From positions 23,159,647 through 23,223,646 of the forward strand of contig OY987298.1 in the NCBI GenBank assembly GCA_963920635.1: a DNA stretch of 64,000 nucleotides, read 5' to 3'. This document shows positions 22,501-34,330 of the stretch, in pieces. Made by a program: the position numbers and the translations under genes. Numbering within the stretch: the first letter of the stretch is position 1; each line of letters opens with the position of its first letter. Source of the DNA: Pseudeuparius sepicola (lineage: Eukaryota > Arthropoda > Insecta > Coleoptera > Anthribidae). The notes under the pieces were generated by a model. The model did no database searches and was not told where the DNA came from. It saw only the letters and a program-made list of their open reading frames with translations.

Positions 22501-24168
22501 GAGTTTTAACGTTGCTCATAGAGGACTCTAGTTACTAAAGCCTACAAACTGTTTAGGTAAATCGTGGTATATTTTGTTCTGTGCCTCTAGGTATAGATTT
22601 TCGAGATTATATTTTCTTAAAAGACTTCTACACTACTAACGATATTTTTGTGCTTTCTTTTGTATGGCATATAAGTAAGAGTAATATGAAAGAAAATGAT
22701 CGGACTACTAGCTTTTCTTTGGTAATACAACAAATGCTGGGTTCTTTCGTCACATCAAGTCATCAATCAATTTAGAATTTTCCGTTCATAGAGAGTCACC
22801 CTGTAAATTAAAACTCATTTATGCTGAATTTGTATTTTGCTTTTCATCGAAAATATCATAACCCATGCATCATTTTCATTTTGTCGATTTGTAACAAAAC
22901 ATTAAACATCCGATATCAATATTTTACACCTACTAGTGGCATTTTCTGCGAAAGGGATGGTATTACAACTCCAAAACATGAAACTACAATGTTTGTCGGT
23001 TCAATTAAATAAATGTAATGATTAGAAACAATACTTGCAAAAGATGCGGATGTGTGTTTTTGGTGTTTGTTTTTAAAATTACTAAGTTTTTCAAGAAACC
23101 AATGCTCAACTCAAATACTTCATTATATTGCGCATATTTGGGCAAAAAAATCAGTCAAATCTGATGCCTCGTTTGCGAAAACAATGTACCTGAAATGTAT
23201 TTTCTTCTTCTTCTCTAATATAAAATTACCGTAAACATTAGGTATATTGTTTTTCCAATCGGAATTGGCTGATTTTTTTTTTACAAATCATGCGCAATAT
23301 AATGTAGAATTTCGGTTGAGCATTGATTTTTGGTAAAATATAATGATTTTCAAAATAAACAAGAAAAACTCACTTGGGTTGGTAGTACTTAATGACATTA
23401 TGTGATTATGCCACCTTAACAGGAAATACTTTAGATATATGTTTCAACCCACCTAGGGGTAATCAATTCGGATAACGTTATATCATTATCATTGAGTAAA
23501 AGAATATATATTTTAAATGTGTATTCTTTTACTCAATGGTTATATAAACAAACTAGTAGGTGAAATAAGAAAGAACTAGTATAAAGGAGACTTACCTTCC
23601 TAGACATCGTCTTAACTCAGTATGGGGTTTGGAAAAAGGTAAACTCAAAAGGAGACTTTGAATGGATCAATTAAATATCTTTTATATTAAATGGTGGTAT
23701 CTACAAGGAGAGAACGAAATACGGTAAAATGAAAGTAATAAAAACTCTTAGAGAAGACGTGTAAGCCAAAGTCGTTGCGGCGACATTGTCAGAAAAGTAA
23801 AAAAACTTGTAGCTTGATTTTATGAGGGTTTCTAAGAAACAAAATTTCATCGTTTATGAAATACTACTTTCAAACGTCAAGTCACCATGGCGGTTTTAAA
23901 GCTCAGATGCGTCTGGTCTCGTCGACAAGGCGGAAATAGCCAGAAACGTCATAGCTTGAAGTGTCGTGCGTGAGAATTTGAGGAACCAAAAGTTGCGCGG
24001 CAAATTTAAACAATTTATTTAATAATCCTTCATCCTAGTAGAAAAGCTCCCAATATGACAAAATTTACTAATAAGAATTGGTTATGCTCTCTTCTCTTTG
24101 AGGCGTTACTTTTTTCAATTATCACAATATAATCTTAGGTATAATGTGAATCAAACGAATAATAAATA
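22501..24168. other. Unassigned AT-rich intron interval
   Basis: Apart from the palindrome at 23491-23537, no supported feature was found. Several frames of 60-64 residues have no motif. Confidence 0.4.
23491..23537. mobile_element. Second copy of the ATTGAGTAAAAGAATA palindrome
   Basis: ATTGAGTAAAAGAATA and its exact complement flank a 15-bp AT-rich loop. The arms are identical to those of the 35-bp palindrome at 2609-2643. No clean target duplication could be seen here. Confidence 0.7.
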
Positions 24169-24544
24169 GATATAATCATGATACAACAAAAGAGAGATAT
24201 GATATTGCGCAGGTTGGACACCATATTGGCGCGTCACGCGATTATAAACAATGGTACAAGTTGTATCATCTGGTTATAAACAACCGAAACGTCAGAAACG
24301 TCTGAGTGTCATTGTAGTGTGTTCTCTGCATTTTCAGCCAATTTGCGGAAGTTTGCGTTGTAAAATTACTGTTAATTACTCTTTGGTCCATTTGTCCCTT
24401 TGCAAAATCAATCAGTGGACATACTGTAATACTTTGCATGTCATAAGTGGGCGGGAACTTTCCGCGTGACGTAATTGCGCAGAAGGGAACGAAATTGAGG
24501 CGGCTAAATATCATATCTCTCTTTTGTTGTATCATGGATATAAT
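24169..24544. mobile_element. hAT-type MITE with perfect 8-bp duplication
   Basis: GATATAAT flanks the element at 24169-24176 and 24537-24544. The termini, CATGATACAACAAAAGAGAG and complement, are perfect over about 30 bp. The body is 360 bp and non-coding. An 8-bp duplication suits hAT; the A/T-rich duplication does not exclude other families. Confidence 0.85.
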
Positions 24545-25639
24545 AATAATATAACGAATAATCGCAAAAAGTTTTGCTTCTCTAAAACACTTTTAAATAA
24601 ATATTCAGAAATGAAGAATATGTGAAAACTAGGCCGACAAAGCCCAAGAATAAGCTAAAGTTAAGTTAATTGACCCTAGGATTAAAGGCGGATTTTTCAC
24701 AAAAATGTTGTATGTAAGCCTCGAAAAATTGCCTCAAAATGTAACACTTATTATTGGTAATTTATTTTAATCCACGTAGTCGTGAATAAGCAAGTGTATA
24801 AACAAGGAATTCCAGAACATCCATCAATCTATAAATATCCACAACGCCAAGCGGTCTTTGTTGGACTAATATCAAGATTACCAGACGTGTAAAGTTAGGC
24901 CTTATGGATTTAAATCTGTTTTCATTATTCGTGTTTACTGCTGTATTTCCTGACCTTCCTTACCGACAAACACAATACATCTATCTGTTATTGCCAAGAC
25001 AGTGTTCGTTAACTAAGTACCTGACAGAAACAATTTAGTACACTCCCACAAGACACTAAATTTCTGTTTAATTAGCTTATAAATTTTAGCAAGCTGAAAT
25101 TGCAATATGATGTGGTTTCTTCTGATAAAAATTAACGTAAACATCGATCCACACAATACCCAAGTAAGATATAGATTGAAAAAATATCACTCCCTTTTAC
25201 ATTTCAATTTTTGAGGTTAGAAAAAAGAGTTCTATTAGATTATTTATACTTTTCTTCGGGGTGTACCAGAAAACCGTGGCAGACGTAGGAAGCTTATGAT
25301 TTTTTTAATCGGAATACCCGTTGTATATTTGCAGTTTTGAAATTTACTCATATTTCCAATTTCTCCGATATATTGATGTTAGAAGGAAGATTTTCGACCT
25401 CAAAACGTTTAATTTTGCACTTGTCATGGGTGGCTATATACAGTGATATATACAGTGTGTTCTTCGTATTTTTTTTGTTTTGGACAACTTGACATCCTAA
25501 AAATCCTTCAAACAGGGCCTACTATACGATCATGTTTATACCACTAAAATTTGAAAAATGTTATAGAGACTTGTAACCTAAAACATTTTTCAATTCAAGA
25601 ATTCTCAAATTGAAAAATTATTACCCGATACAAATAATA
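24545..25639. other. Unassigned AT-rich intron interval
   Basis: No gene or complete repeat was supported. CAGTGATATATACAGTGTGT near 25440 resembles a mariner-type end, but no partner was found. Confidence 0.35.
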
Positions 25640-26310
25640 CAGTGTGTCCCAATTTGATATTGGTAGTCCCAAGGGAGAGTATCTCATAGGTGGTATCTGG
25701 ATGGGGTAGTTATTTCATGGCCTGCTATGATTTTTTAAAATAGCAAATTTTCAAAAAACCCTATTAGGGATTTTTTTGCGACAAAATGTTATTAAGAAAA
25801 CTTGTTCAGAATGAAAAACTGAGTAGACCTGCAAAATTTCAAAAGTCTAGGCCTACTTTGATTTTTAGCTTTTTCGCCTTTTTCTCCCATTTTTTTTTTC
25901 TTAGAAATATGTGTTTTCTGGAGCTTTCACGTCAAAATATTATTAGGAAACTTGATCATCGTGAAAAAATAAAATTTTGACGTGAAAGCTCCAGAAAGGA
26001 CAGTTTTCTAAGAAAAAAGTAGAAGATAGATCTAAAAATCAAAGTAGTCCTAGACTATTGCAATTTTGCGAATCCACTCAGTTTTTCATTCTGAACAAGT
26101 TTTCTTAATAACATTTCCCTATACTTAATGGGGTTTCTTGAAATTTTGCTATTTAAAAAAATCATAGAAGGCCATGAAATAATTACCCCATCCAAATACC
26201 ACCGCCTATGAGATACTTTCCCTTGAGACTGCCAAAAAAAAATAGAGAGCATTTGTTTTTCTTGACCTTCAAATATTTCTGAGGTATCCAGTACAAATTG
26301 GGACACACTG
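25640..26310. mobile_element. Foldback MITE (CAGTGTGTCCCAATTTG ends)
   Basis: CAGTGTGTCCCAATTTG and its complement are flanked by TA (25638-25639 and 26311-26312). The arms are near-complementary for about 330 bp, including GAGTATCTCATAGGTGGTAT and AACTTGTTCAGAATGAAAAA. There is no coding sequence. Confidence 0.85.
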
Positions 26311-27104
26311 TAAATGTAGATACTATTTAAGTTAATACCTATTCAACTGATCAGGTTAACGTGTAATACCTAATTATAATTTTTTTAAATTGTGCAACGC
26401 CGTTTATGGTGGAAAAGAAGCCCGACTGCACGTGTTCATACGAAAAAAAAAACGTCTAATTTTTTTGACTATCCCGTTGCAATACTCTCCAAAAACGCAG
26501 AAAGATCTTGTAGATTTATATATATTTGCGTTGACTGTTTGAGTTGGTTTGTAAACAGAAATATCGTATGAATAGAAATCCGGAAATGGCTTTTTACTAA
26601 TATTTTGGAAGCAAACTGTGTTCTACAAATAAAAATTCATATATTGAAGCTGGTATCCATCATAATTTTGACCCATATAAATGAAACCCGAATTATTCTT
26701 CGTTTAAATTTGTTTTTACCAATTGACATTATACATACACGTTTTTCTCACTCAACCTCGTGCAAACTTCTCCGAAACAGTTCCCCCATTCACGTGGGCA
26801 TTAAAATTTGGCAAAGGCAAAAGTAGAACTGAGCGGAAAATATTATTTCGCACTAAGACCAAAAACGATCTCCCAGACGACCTACTTTAAAAAATAGGTA
26901 CCTACCTAACCATCAAAATGTATGGGTGGTCGCCGAGCGCAGGATACACGTTATAATTACCTTTATTTTTCTACGAATTTTTCATTGACCTTTATACAAA
27001 TTGGTTTAAATTATGTTCCCAGTAGACTATTCTCAATTTGATGTAATTCCCGCCCGACAACTAATTTTATCTAAGTTTCTTAGACTTTGTATACATTGGA
27101 GGCA

Positions 27105-27140
27105 TATAAAAGACGCGCGCCGTACTGGAGAGAATCATTA
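27105..27140 (+). promoter_or_regulatory. TATA/Inr core promoter for the alternative first exon
   Basis: TATAAAAG at 27105-27112 is followed by TCATTA at 27135-27140. The presumed +1 A at 27137 lies 32 bases after the first T of the TATA box, the canonical arthropod spacing. A 42-base leader then precedes ATG at 27179 in an ACAACAATGG context. Position and spacing support a focused promoter inside the second intron. Confidence 0.7.
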
Positions 27141-27178
27141 CACGCACACACTCCACCTCGTTCGCACGCGACACAACA

Positions 27179-27220
27179 ATGGGTGCCAAGAAAACTTTCA
27201 GGGCGATCTTGTGCAAGATA
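27179..27220 (+). CDS. Alternative first coding exon (MGAKKTFRAILCKI)
   Basis: Fourteen codons run from ATG at 27179 to 27220, where GTAAGT begins. The exon ends in phase 0, the same phase as exon 20578-20803, and so can replace the upstream exons before exon 27340. The peptide starts Met-Gly with Lys-Lys-Thr at positions 4-6, which fits an N-myristoylation signal (Gly2, small residue or Thr at 6, basic neighbours). A Cys at position 12 could be palmitoylated. This would give a short, possibly membrane-associated isoform. Promoter and donor are seen directly; lipid modification is inferred. Confidence 0.65.
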
Positions 27221-27339
27221 GTAAGTCTGATGCGACCGATTACGTCACGGACGCACTCCGCCTATAGACGTTTCGTCACCGTCCGACCGTGCCGTCAGCC
27301 GGTACTCCCGGAATATAACCGCCGTCGTTCCTCCCGCAG

Positions 27340-27713
27340 GTGGGCGCGCAGCTCGACTCCTGCACCGCCCCCGTCCCCACCACGCCGGCGGGCGGCGGCG
27401 GCGGCGGCGGCGCCGCGTCCCCGATCAACGTCACCGCCAATCCCCTCGACCCGGTGCACTTCTCGGCGGCCAGGAAGCACGCGCCGCAGGCGACGATAGT
27501 GGTGCAGCAGCCGTCGGTCAGTTTGGAGCACGCCGCCGCGGCCAGTACGCTGCTGCTGAAGAACGGGGAGTTCGCGGACGGACAGGGTGGCGCGGCGGGC
27601 GCCGGCGTCTCGAAGCTAGCGGCGCTCAAGAAGCACAGGGAGGAAGGGATGAAGCAGCTGCTGGACGTCGCCAACAACCTCACGCTCGAGGAGATACACG
27701 ACTTCGAGATGAG
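27340..27713 (+). CDS. Third coding exon: polyGly segment then helical region
   Basis: The acceptor CTCCCGCAG ends at 27339 and GTGAGT starts at 27714. The exon holds 124 codons plus two bases, very GC-rich compared with the surrounding intron. The translation starts VGAQLDSCTAPVPTTP, then a run of about seven Gly. Then come ASPINVTANPLDPVHFSAAR and, after an Ala-rich part, SKLAALKKHREEGMKQLLD. It ends LTLEEIHDFEMR. The last 40 residues are charged and probably helical, and are the most likely conserved part. The antisense frame is an Ala/Pro-rich shadow. The family is not recognised; the next exon should begin by completing an Arg codon. Confidence 0.8.
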
Positions 27714-27754
27714 GTGAGTGCCGGGGGCTGGGATCGGTCGGTGTTGAGGAACTA

Positions 27755-28195
27755 AACTCTATTCAAACTAAACGCAAGTGAAACATAAACACGAGTTGTT
27801 GCATGGCTAGAGCGTGACACGCGCGTGATCGGCTTGCTATTGGCTAGCCGGCAATAAAATCTGACCCGGCGGGCGAGTGCAGGGAGTCGGTGTTTCTTAC
27901 AGAGGTGGTATTGAGCTGCAAGTGGACCTTTATTTTTTTCCGATATAATTCTTTCGCTGTTTATTAATTGTTGGAGCTACGATTTGTATTAATAGTTAAG
28001 AGAATGACTAGGTGTGCCATAAAAGCTTGTTTTTAAAGTTCTTAATACTGGGCATATTATTTTAATATGTTATATAATAAAATTCATAGAGATCGTCCTT
28101 AATGCGGCCCTGCCTTGTATTAGCCCTCAGAATTGTTCACGTGCTTCCATTGTGTAAATGTTTACGCGCCACTTGCATTTAGTTTGAATAGAGTG
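27755..28195. mobile_element. MITE with promoter-like core, copy 1
   Basis: AACTCTATTCAAACTAAACG and its near complement form termini of about 26 bp flanked by TA. The element starts only about 40 bp after the splice donor of exon 27340-27713. Internally it has GCTATTGGCTAG (inverted CCAAT) followed by GCAATAAAATCTGACCCG, and a block near the right end containing TAATGCGGCCCTGCC. A reverse-oriented copy is at 49029-49458 and a relative at 31537-31907. Confidence 0.8.
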
Positions 28196-28547
28196 TAGTT
28201 AGTTTCGATACTTTCAGAGCAATAGCACCAATTAGGGGCCGCACTTTATTTTGACGTGTTAGTTATCATTAGTTCAAACGTTTTTACTCTTTATGTTGTA
28301 GATATTTTCGTATATAAAATCGCAAGGAAAAATTGCATCGCCTGTTGAGTATATTTCACGAATATGATTCCTTTGTTAATTTCGTATACTTATATAAAGG
28401 ATACAGGGGCGGGTTGGCCTTCTGGACACTGGGAAAAATCCCGGTGGACTGAATCGTATACTAGTCCGAGTGGACTGCTCGATAATATTATATTACATAG
28501 ACTCACCAGAAAAAATCTGACAACTTTCACAATAAATAAATAATATA

Positions 28548-29813
28548 CAGGGTGATTCAGTTCCGGTGCTCAACATGGGGATCTCGGAAACCGTAACAGA
28601 TACGAAGTCGGTCAAATGGAGGCAAACTTGCACCTTTGGGCGCCTAACAATATGCTTAAAATATTTTTATGGGTTGCTGAGAATATTTTTACGGGTTGCT
28701 GAGATATTTAGAAAAAACCGAATTTTTAAAATTTAGATTTTATTTTTTTCTGGCGCCATTTGCGTTAATATTGAAAAATAAATTGTACTCTTTCAATGCA
28801 ATTTTTTCTTGACTACGTCATAGTATTTTTAGATTTTCGGGGCGACTTTTCGTTTTTGAGATAGAGGGATCATCTTCATTTTTTTAAATACGGACCTGGA
28901 TTTTTATTGCATATTTCGAAATGAATCGCTGCCCTGAGTGCAACGATGTATGACACATACATATTTTTTCTCGTTTTAGCCGCTAAAATGCACATCTACT
29001 AAGAAAAAAATTAATACGGTCCTGGACTATGCATTTTCTCTTTTTTTTTTCAAAGCTATTCCGATTATAACAGGTGATCATTATTTTAATACCTACTGGA
29101 TTAATTATTCTCCATGTTTGTCATATTTGGAAATTCTTTTTTTATACTTCAGGTAAAATCACGTAAAATGTATCTCACTATTGTTAGTAAGTATTGTTGT
29201 TATTTACTTAAAGTATAAAAAAGAATTTCAAAATATGACAAACATGAAGTATAATAATAATTAATCCAGTAGGTATTAAAATAATGATCACCTGTTATAA
29301 TCGGAATAGCTTTGAAAAAAAAGAGAGAAATTAATGCCTAGTCCAGGACCGTATTAATTTTTTTCTTAGTAAATGTGCATTTTAGCAGCTAAAACAAGAA
29401 AAAAATATGTATGTATCATACATCGTTGTACGCAGGACAACGATTCATTTCGAAATATGCAATAAAAAACCCAGGTCCGTATTTAAAAAAATGAAGATGA
29501 TCCCTCGATCTCAAAAACGAAACGTCGCCCCGAAAATCTAAAACTACTATGAAGTAGCCCAGAAAAAGTTGCTATGAAAAAGTATAATTTATTTTTCAAT
29601 ATTAACGCAAATGGCGCCAGAAAAAAATAAAATCTAAATTTCAAAAATTCGGTTTTTCTTAAATATCTCAGCAACCCATGTAAATATATTATAACTTTCT
29701 CAACGGCATATTGTTAGGCGCCCAAAGGCGCATGTTGGCCTCCATTTGACCGACTTCGTATCTGTTACGGTTTCCGAGATCCCCATGTTGAGCACCGGAA
29801 CTGAATGACCCTG
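28548..29813. mobile_element. Foldback element (CAGGGTGATTCAGTTCCGG ends)
   Basis: CAGGGTGATTCAGTTCCGG and the near complement CCGGAACTGAATGACCCTG bound the unit; TA is present at the left border only. The arms of about 600 bp are mirrored throughout, sharing TACGAAGTCGGTCAAATGGA, GGCGCCATTTGCGTTAATAT and ACATACATATTTTTTCTTG-type words. It is non-coding. Confidence 0.85.
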
Positions 29814-29973
29814 AATATGCTTAAAGGGTCGAAAAGCAAACCCTAAATGAGATTGACAGCGACGCAATAATTGACAAAGTTGCAGAAAACAGTAACCTGA
29901 TTACAAAATAACTGCTGTTTTAAATTTTAATATTTTCCAACAGATTTTTCGATTTTTACATGTAAAGTTTATA

Positions 29974-30835
29974 CGCGGGCCCGCCCAAAAGTTGAAACCA
30001 TAAGGCTTTTTTTATATTTTTGGGCTAAGTTTAAACTACTCTGGGACGATCATCACTGCTTCCAAAAGGATTCGTAATGAAACCATTAAACGTCGTGACG
30101 TCATTTTACATACCTGTCAGAAATTACATTTAATTAAATAAATGGTCAAAATGGACATTATTTGTTATTTTATGGAAAAGTTGAGAAATTAATTGTGGTC
30201 TATTTATTTGTTTTCTTGCTGCCTTTTTGGAAAATATGAATAACCACACGGGGTCCCTCTCCAGTTAATTCACTTGAAAAAGTTCATTGGAATTTACCCT
30301 TATCTGGAGAATGATAAAATTTTGTTTTTCTAAAAACTAATAAATTGCATTTTTTCGGTGTGCCATAGATTGACTTTAGAATTATTGCTTGTCTATCATC
30401 CAAACGTGATATTTTTAGTTATATGGGACCTTTTTGGCTAGTTTCAAGAAAACTTAACTAACAAGGTGCAATTTTGGACCATTTTCCTATTTCTGAACAA
30501 CCGTTGCCAATTTTTTTTTTTCAAGTTAGGTGATCTTACTTATTACTTATTACCTAGTTGTTTTTAAAACTTCCACAAGTCAATCTATGGCACATCGAAT
30601 TTTTGCCTGACAATTTTAGGGGTAAAATTAAACGCAACTTTTTCAAATAACTTTTTTAGAAAAAATAACAAATAAGGACTATTTTGGCCATTTATTTAAT
30701 TCAATATTATTGTTGACGGGACTGTCAAATGACGCCACGACGTTTAACGGTCTAATCGAATCGAATCGAATCTGGAAACAGAAATTATCTCCCCAGAATA
30801 GTTTCAACTTAGCCCAAAAATAAAAAAACCTTATA
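29974..30835. mobile_element. Family A foldback MITE, second copy, truncated at right end
   Basis: The order of TTTTTGGGCTAAG, CTCTGGGACGATCAT, GACGTCATTTTACATACC and the mirrored right arm matches the copy at 6309-7298. The left terminus is degraded to GGGCCCGCCCAAAAG. The right arm stops about 25 bp short of the expected end, right before a partial copy of the 17362 element arm. Confidence 0.75.
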
Positions 30836-30849
30836 GTACACACAGAAAC

Positions 30850-31190
30850 TCCATAACATTTTTTGAAATTTAATTATGGCCACTTGTTCCAAAATAATCA
30901 AGCTGCTGAACTGAAATTTGGCATTGTTATTTTTTGGCGGATGGAGAATAAGCTGAAGGATATCAATTTATGCGTATCTCAAAGAGGGCGCCACTTGCGC
31001 TGTGTTTGGATCATGCTTTTACTCGTAACTTTTTTGAGCTTACCTTTTTGATCTTGCAGGTTCATCATTTTAGTGGATCTTTTCATTTTGTAACAAAAGT
31101 GTACTCTTGTCTCGTAATCATAAAATCAACCGTTTGCGCTGAAATTGGCAAAACGTGCCCCAAAACACCTGTTAACTCCAACATTCTGTA
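30850..31190. mobile_element. Partial single arm of the 17362-type foldback element
   Basis: AATCAAGCTGCTGAACTGAA, GGGCGCCACTTGCGCTG and AAATCAACCGTTTGCGCTGA follow in the same order as in the arm at 17520-17790. No inverted partner or terminal CAGGGTG is present, so this is a one-armed relic. Confidence 0.75.
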
Positions 31191-31536
31191 TTTTATATAA
31201 AATTCGTTTTAAAGGTAAATATTAAATATATTTTTTATTAAAAAAAATGAAATATTGTGGCCTACTTGACTGTCCCAGTCTGTCCCTGTTTCTATACACT
31301 GTGTTCTTTTGAAAATTTCCCACCCCGATACTTTTCACACTGCAAAAAATTTCAAGAAATCGTGATAGATTCATCCCCCTAGCCACCAGCAATCCCCACC
31401 TTAAAATCTTAAATAGGGCCACCCGCCTTGTAACACATCATTTTAAAGTGCGTTTAATTTGACATTAGTGAAGTTATGGACACTATTTTATTTATTTTTA
31501 TTTCGGTATTTTCCACTAGGTAAACTATGTTGAACT

Positions 31537-31907
31537 ATACTAAAATTGAGCAATCCGTACGCCTGGCGTAAATAAAACCACGTGTTCAATGACGATCCGC
31601 GATTGGTCGGTAGGCTATAAAATTTCACCCGATTCGGCACCAGGGACGTACTCGATCGCAAAAGTGCAGTTACGCGGTTTTAGCTTGTTGTTTTCAGCTA
31701 TTTAGACACTGCCACAAATAATTTTATTATGTTATCGAAGTTTTGAACCATTTTAATTACGCCAATAATTCTTTTCCCAAATATTTTAATGTAAACCATT
31801 GTAAAATTAAAATTAAATAAAGGTCGTGCCTCAGTGCGGCCCTGGCGAATATTTCAACTCACGTGCTCTTGTTTACGCCAGGCGTAAGAGTTGCTCGATT
31901 TTACTAT
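31537..31907. mobile_element. MITE with TATA/CCAAT-like core, related to 27755 family
   Basis: The termini TACTAAAATTGAGCAATCC and the near complement extend about 36 bp into GTACGCCTGGCGTAAA. Internally CGATTGGTCGGTAGGC is followed by TATAAAATTTCACCCGATTC, aligned with the ATTGG..AATAAAATCTGACCCG block of the 27755 MITE. A GTGCGGCCCTGGCGAA block near the right end also corresponds. It is non-coding. Confidence 0.75.
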
Positions 31908-31909
31908 AT

Positions 31910-33120
31910 GATGACTAAATGTTTACTAAGAAAACATGTAGGGTACCAACGAAATTCAAACTTTAAAGTTAATGTAATCTAATATGAAAAAGAGTGATTT
32001 TTATGAAGCTTGTTTTTTTGTTCCTTTTTAATTAAGAATTAAAAAATGGCATACCAAAATGCCATCTACTATTTTATTGAAAAAGTATTGCAATTTTAGA
32101 TCAACTTCACTTTAATAATAAATTATTATCTAGCAATTAATAAAAAAATAAATACAATATTGTTATTCTGTGCAACTTCTCTAAAATTCAGCCGATTTTA
32201 TAAAACAGTATCACTGTATGTCAGATATAACGCGCTTTAAAATGATGTATTACAAGGAGAGTATACGTATTTAAGATTGGGCTTGCTGATGATGGTTAGG
32301 GGGTTGAATCTATCATGATTCTGTTTATACGCGAAGAAGTTCCCCTTTTGAAATTTTTCACCAGTTCAAAACAAAATGATTTGTTTTGAACGAGTTTACT
32401 CTTTTGATTAATCGCGAAAGTGACAGTTTCGACTGGGGCGTCCGATTAAACAAACAACATGACGCTTGGATGTCCATGGCACGCGCGATTTTTTCATCTT
32501 TTTAACATTGGTTTATTTTGTGAATGTATGTCATAAATTTGAACTGAGGTCTAATATAAACAGTTTAGCAATGAAAAATTACATAAATTAATTTATATGT
32601 AACATCAATTTAGAACAGTGCAAACCAGACAGCTTTTGGCAAGTCGATTTATTGAGGAGATCGGCGGTTGCCAAGCAGCGAAGTGATGAACGGTCTTGTG
32701 CATCTATCAGCAGCGAGGGCATAATATGATTGGTTGTTTCTGTAAGAAATGCGTTGGATACAAGCAGTATAAGGGAAATAATCGAGGATATTTTTGTTTA
32801 GGCAAAAATATATACATTATATCTTTGATTTAGGTGACTCATCGCTGATTGATCGTGATACACATTTCCAAGGAAACGCGAATTAGTTTCTCTTATCAAT
32901 ATCGGTTTTCTGAAATTATTATTCGGCTTGTTTGCAACGAATATAATTTCTGACACTGTAGTTAACGAAAAATTCTATTTATATTTCCTGTTTTTCCGTA
33001 ACTAAAAAACATGGCCGTGTAGCATTTACCCAACACCCAATTATAAAATTGATTCGGATAATCAGGTGCAGACTCGAATCGAAACCACAATAATTGTGAC
33101 TTCAATTATTGTATTAGAAG
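31910..33120. other. Unassigned interval
   Basis: No gene or mobile-element boundary was supported. The sequence has moderate composition and no tandem repeats, so it may be unique intron or spacer. Confidence 0.35.
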
Positions 33121-33129
33121 AATCCCTGG

Positions 33130-33270
33130 AATAGACAGTTACCGTCCGTGCACTCTAATATGCCACGCGAGAACCTCAGTCTAAGCGACACACAATAAGC
33201 TGATTTTGGATCGCTGGCGCTTAGACTGAGGTTTTCAGTGTCAGCTTAGAGTGCACGAACTGTACATCTC
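33130..33270. mobile_element. Small foldback element (GTGCACTCTAA)
   Basis: CGTGCACTCTAA is mirrored by TTAGAGTGCACG. An inner ACCTCAGTCTAAGCG arm is mirrored by CGCTTAGACTGAGGT, with about 25 bp between. The unit is about 140 bp and non-coding. Confidence 0.65.
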
Positions 33271-33628
33271 ATCTAGTGTGACAAACTCTTCGTTTAACCC
33301 TGTGTCACAGCCTGTGTTCTAAGATGCTGCCACTCTCACCGTGTAAACACATTACAAGAAGTAATAATGGTAAATTCTCGCAAGGATATTTATATAGGTA
33401 CTGCGTAGGATCTTGAATACAACACAGTTAGCAACTTATCGCGCCACCTCTAGCATAGATAACTAAAGTTTTCATTTTGCAAAAGTTTAATTTTACATCG
33501 AAATATCGATGTTAGAGACACCGCGACACAGATTTGTCGTTGACATCGCGATAGGTATTGAATATACATGAAATAATAGATCACTCAACATTAGCAAATA
33601 ATATGCTACGGACCCAGGATACTCATAA

Positions 33629-34013
33629 CTAATAAAATTGAAAATAAAAAACCTTTTTAAAAACAAGCTTTTATACAATATAATACATATAATATAAGTA
33701 TAAGCCATGTACTAAAACGAATAAAATAAAAATAAAATATGTCTGGGTTTTCGTTAAGATAATTCAATGCCAAACTGCGACAAGTTTTTGTAAAGCAAAA
33801 AGCTTGTCGCGGGAAATGTTGTACTTGCCAAAGTATATATTTTCTTTAGAATTCGCGCGACAAGCTTTTGGATTTACAAAAACTTGTCGCAATTTGGCAT
33901 TGAATTATCTTAATGAAAACCTAGACTTATTTTATTTTTTATTTTATTCGTTTTAGTACATGGCTTATATAAAAGCTTGTTTTTAAAAAGGTTTTTTATT
34001 TTCAATTTTATTT
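33629..34013. mobile_element. Foldback element with about 170-bp arms
   Basis: AATAAAATTGAAAATAAAAA at the left is mirrored at about 33990-34013. The arms continue inward through AACAAGCTTTTATA, AGCCATGTACTAAAACGAAT, CAATGCCAAATTGCGAC-type words and ACAAGTTTTTGTAAA. The 71-residue minus-strand frame is the arm itself. No protein is encoded. Confidence 0.8.
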
Positions 34014-34059
34014 TGTGCTTTTTAGTACCTATTTGATTCCCATGTCAGGAGGGTGGTAA

Positions 34060-34330
34060 AGAAATTTAGTCCGCCATCTTGGGGCGGCCGCCTTATTGGA
34101 TTTCGTATGAAGCCATTCACCTTATTGTTTTCTACCCGTCGAGCCCTTTCATTTGATACCCATGTTGGGTATCAAATGGGTAATCCGCCATCTTGGAGCG
34201 GCGGCCATATTGAATTTAGTGTGACGTCACTAACTTTATCGGTTTTCTGCTTTTCAAGCCCTTTCATTTCATAGGGGGTTGACAAAAAAATACGACATCC
34301 GCCATCTTGGAGCGGCGGCCATTTTGAAAG
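34060..34330. repeat. Three copies of an about 120-bp CCGCCATCTTGG repeat
   Basis: CCGCCATCTTGGRGCGGCSG followed by CCWTWTTG occurs near 34072, 34187 and 34300, with CCCTTTCATTT-type spacers between. Tandem arrangement and shared spacers mark a degenerate minisatellite. Confidence 0.7.

Noticed and set aside
27276..27683. 135-residue minus-strand frame, Ala/Cys/Pro-rich
   Set aside because: It is antisense to the GC-rich exon at 27340-27713, which has clean splice sites and matched phase; the antisense frame has no motif.
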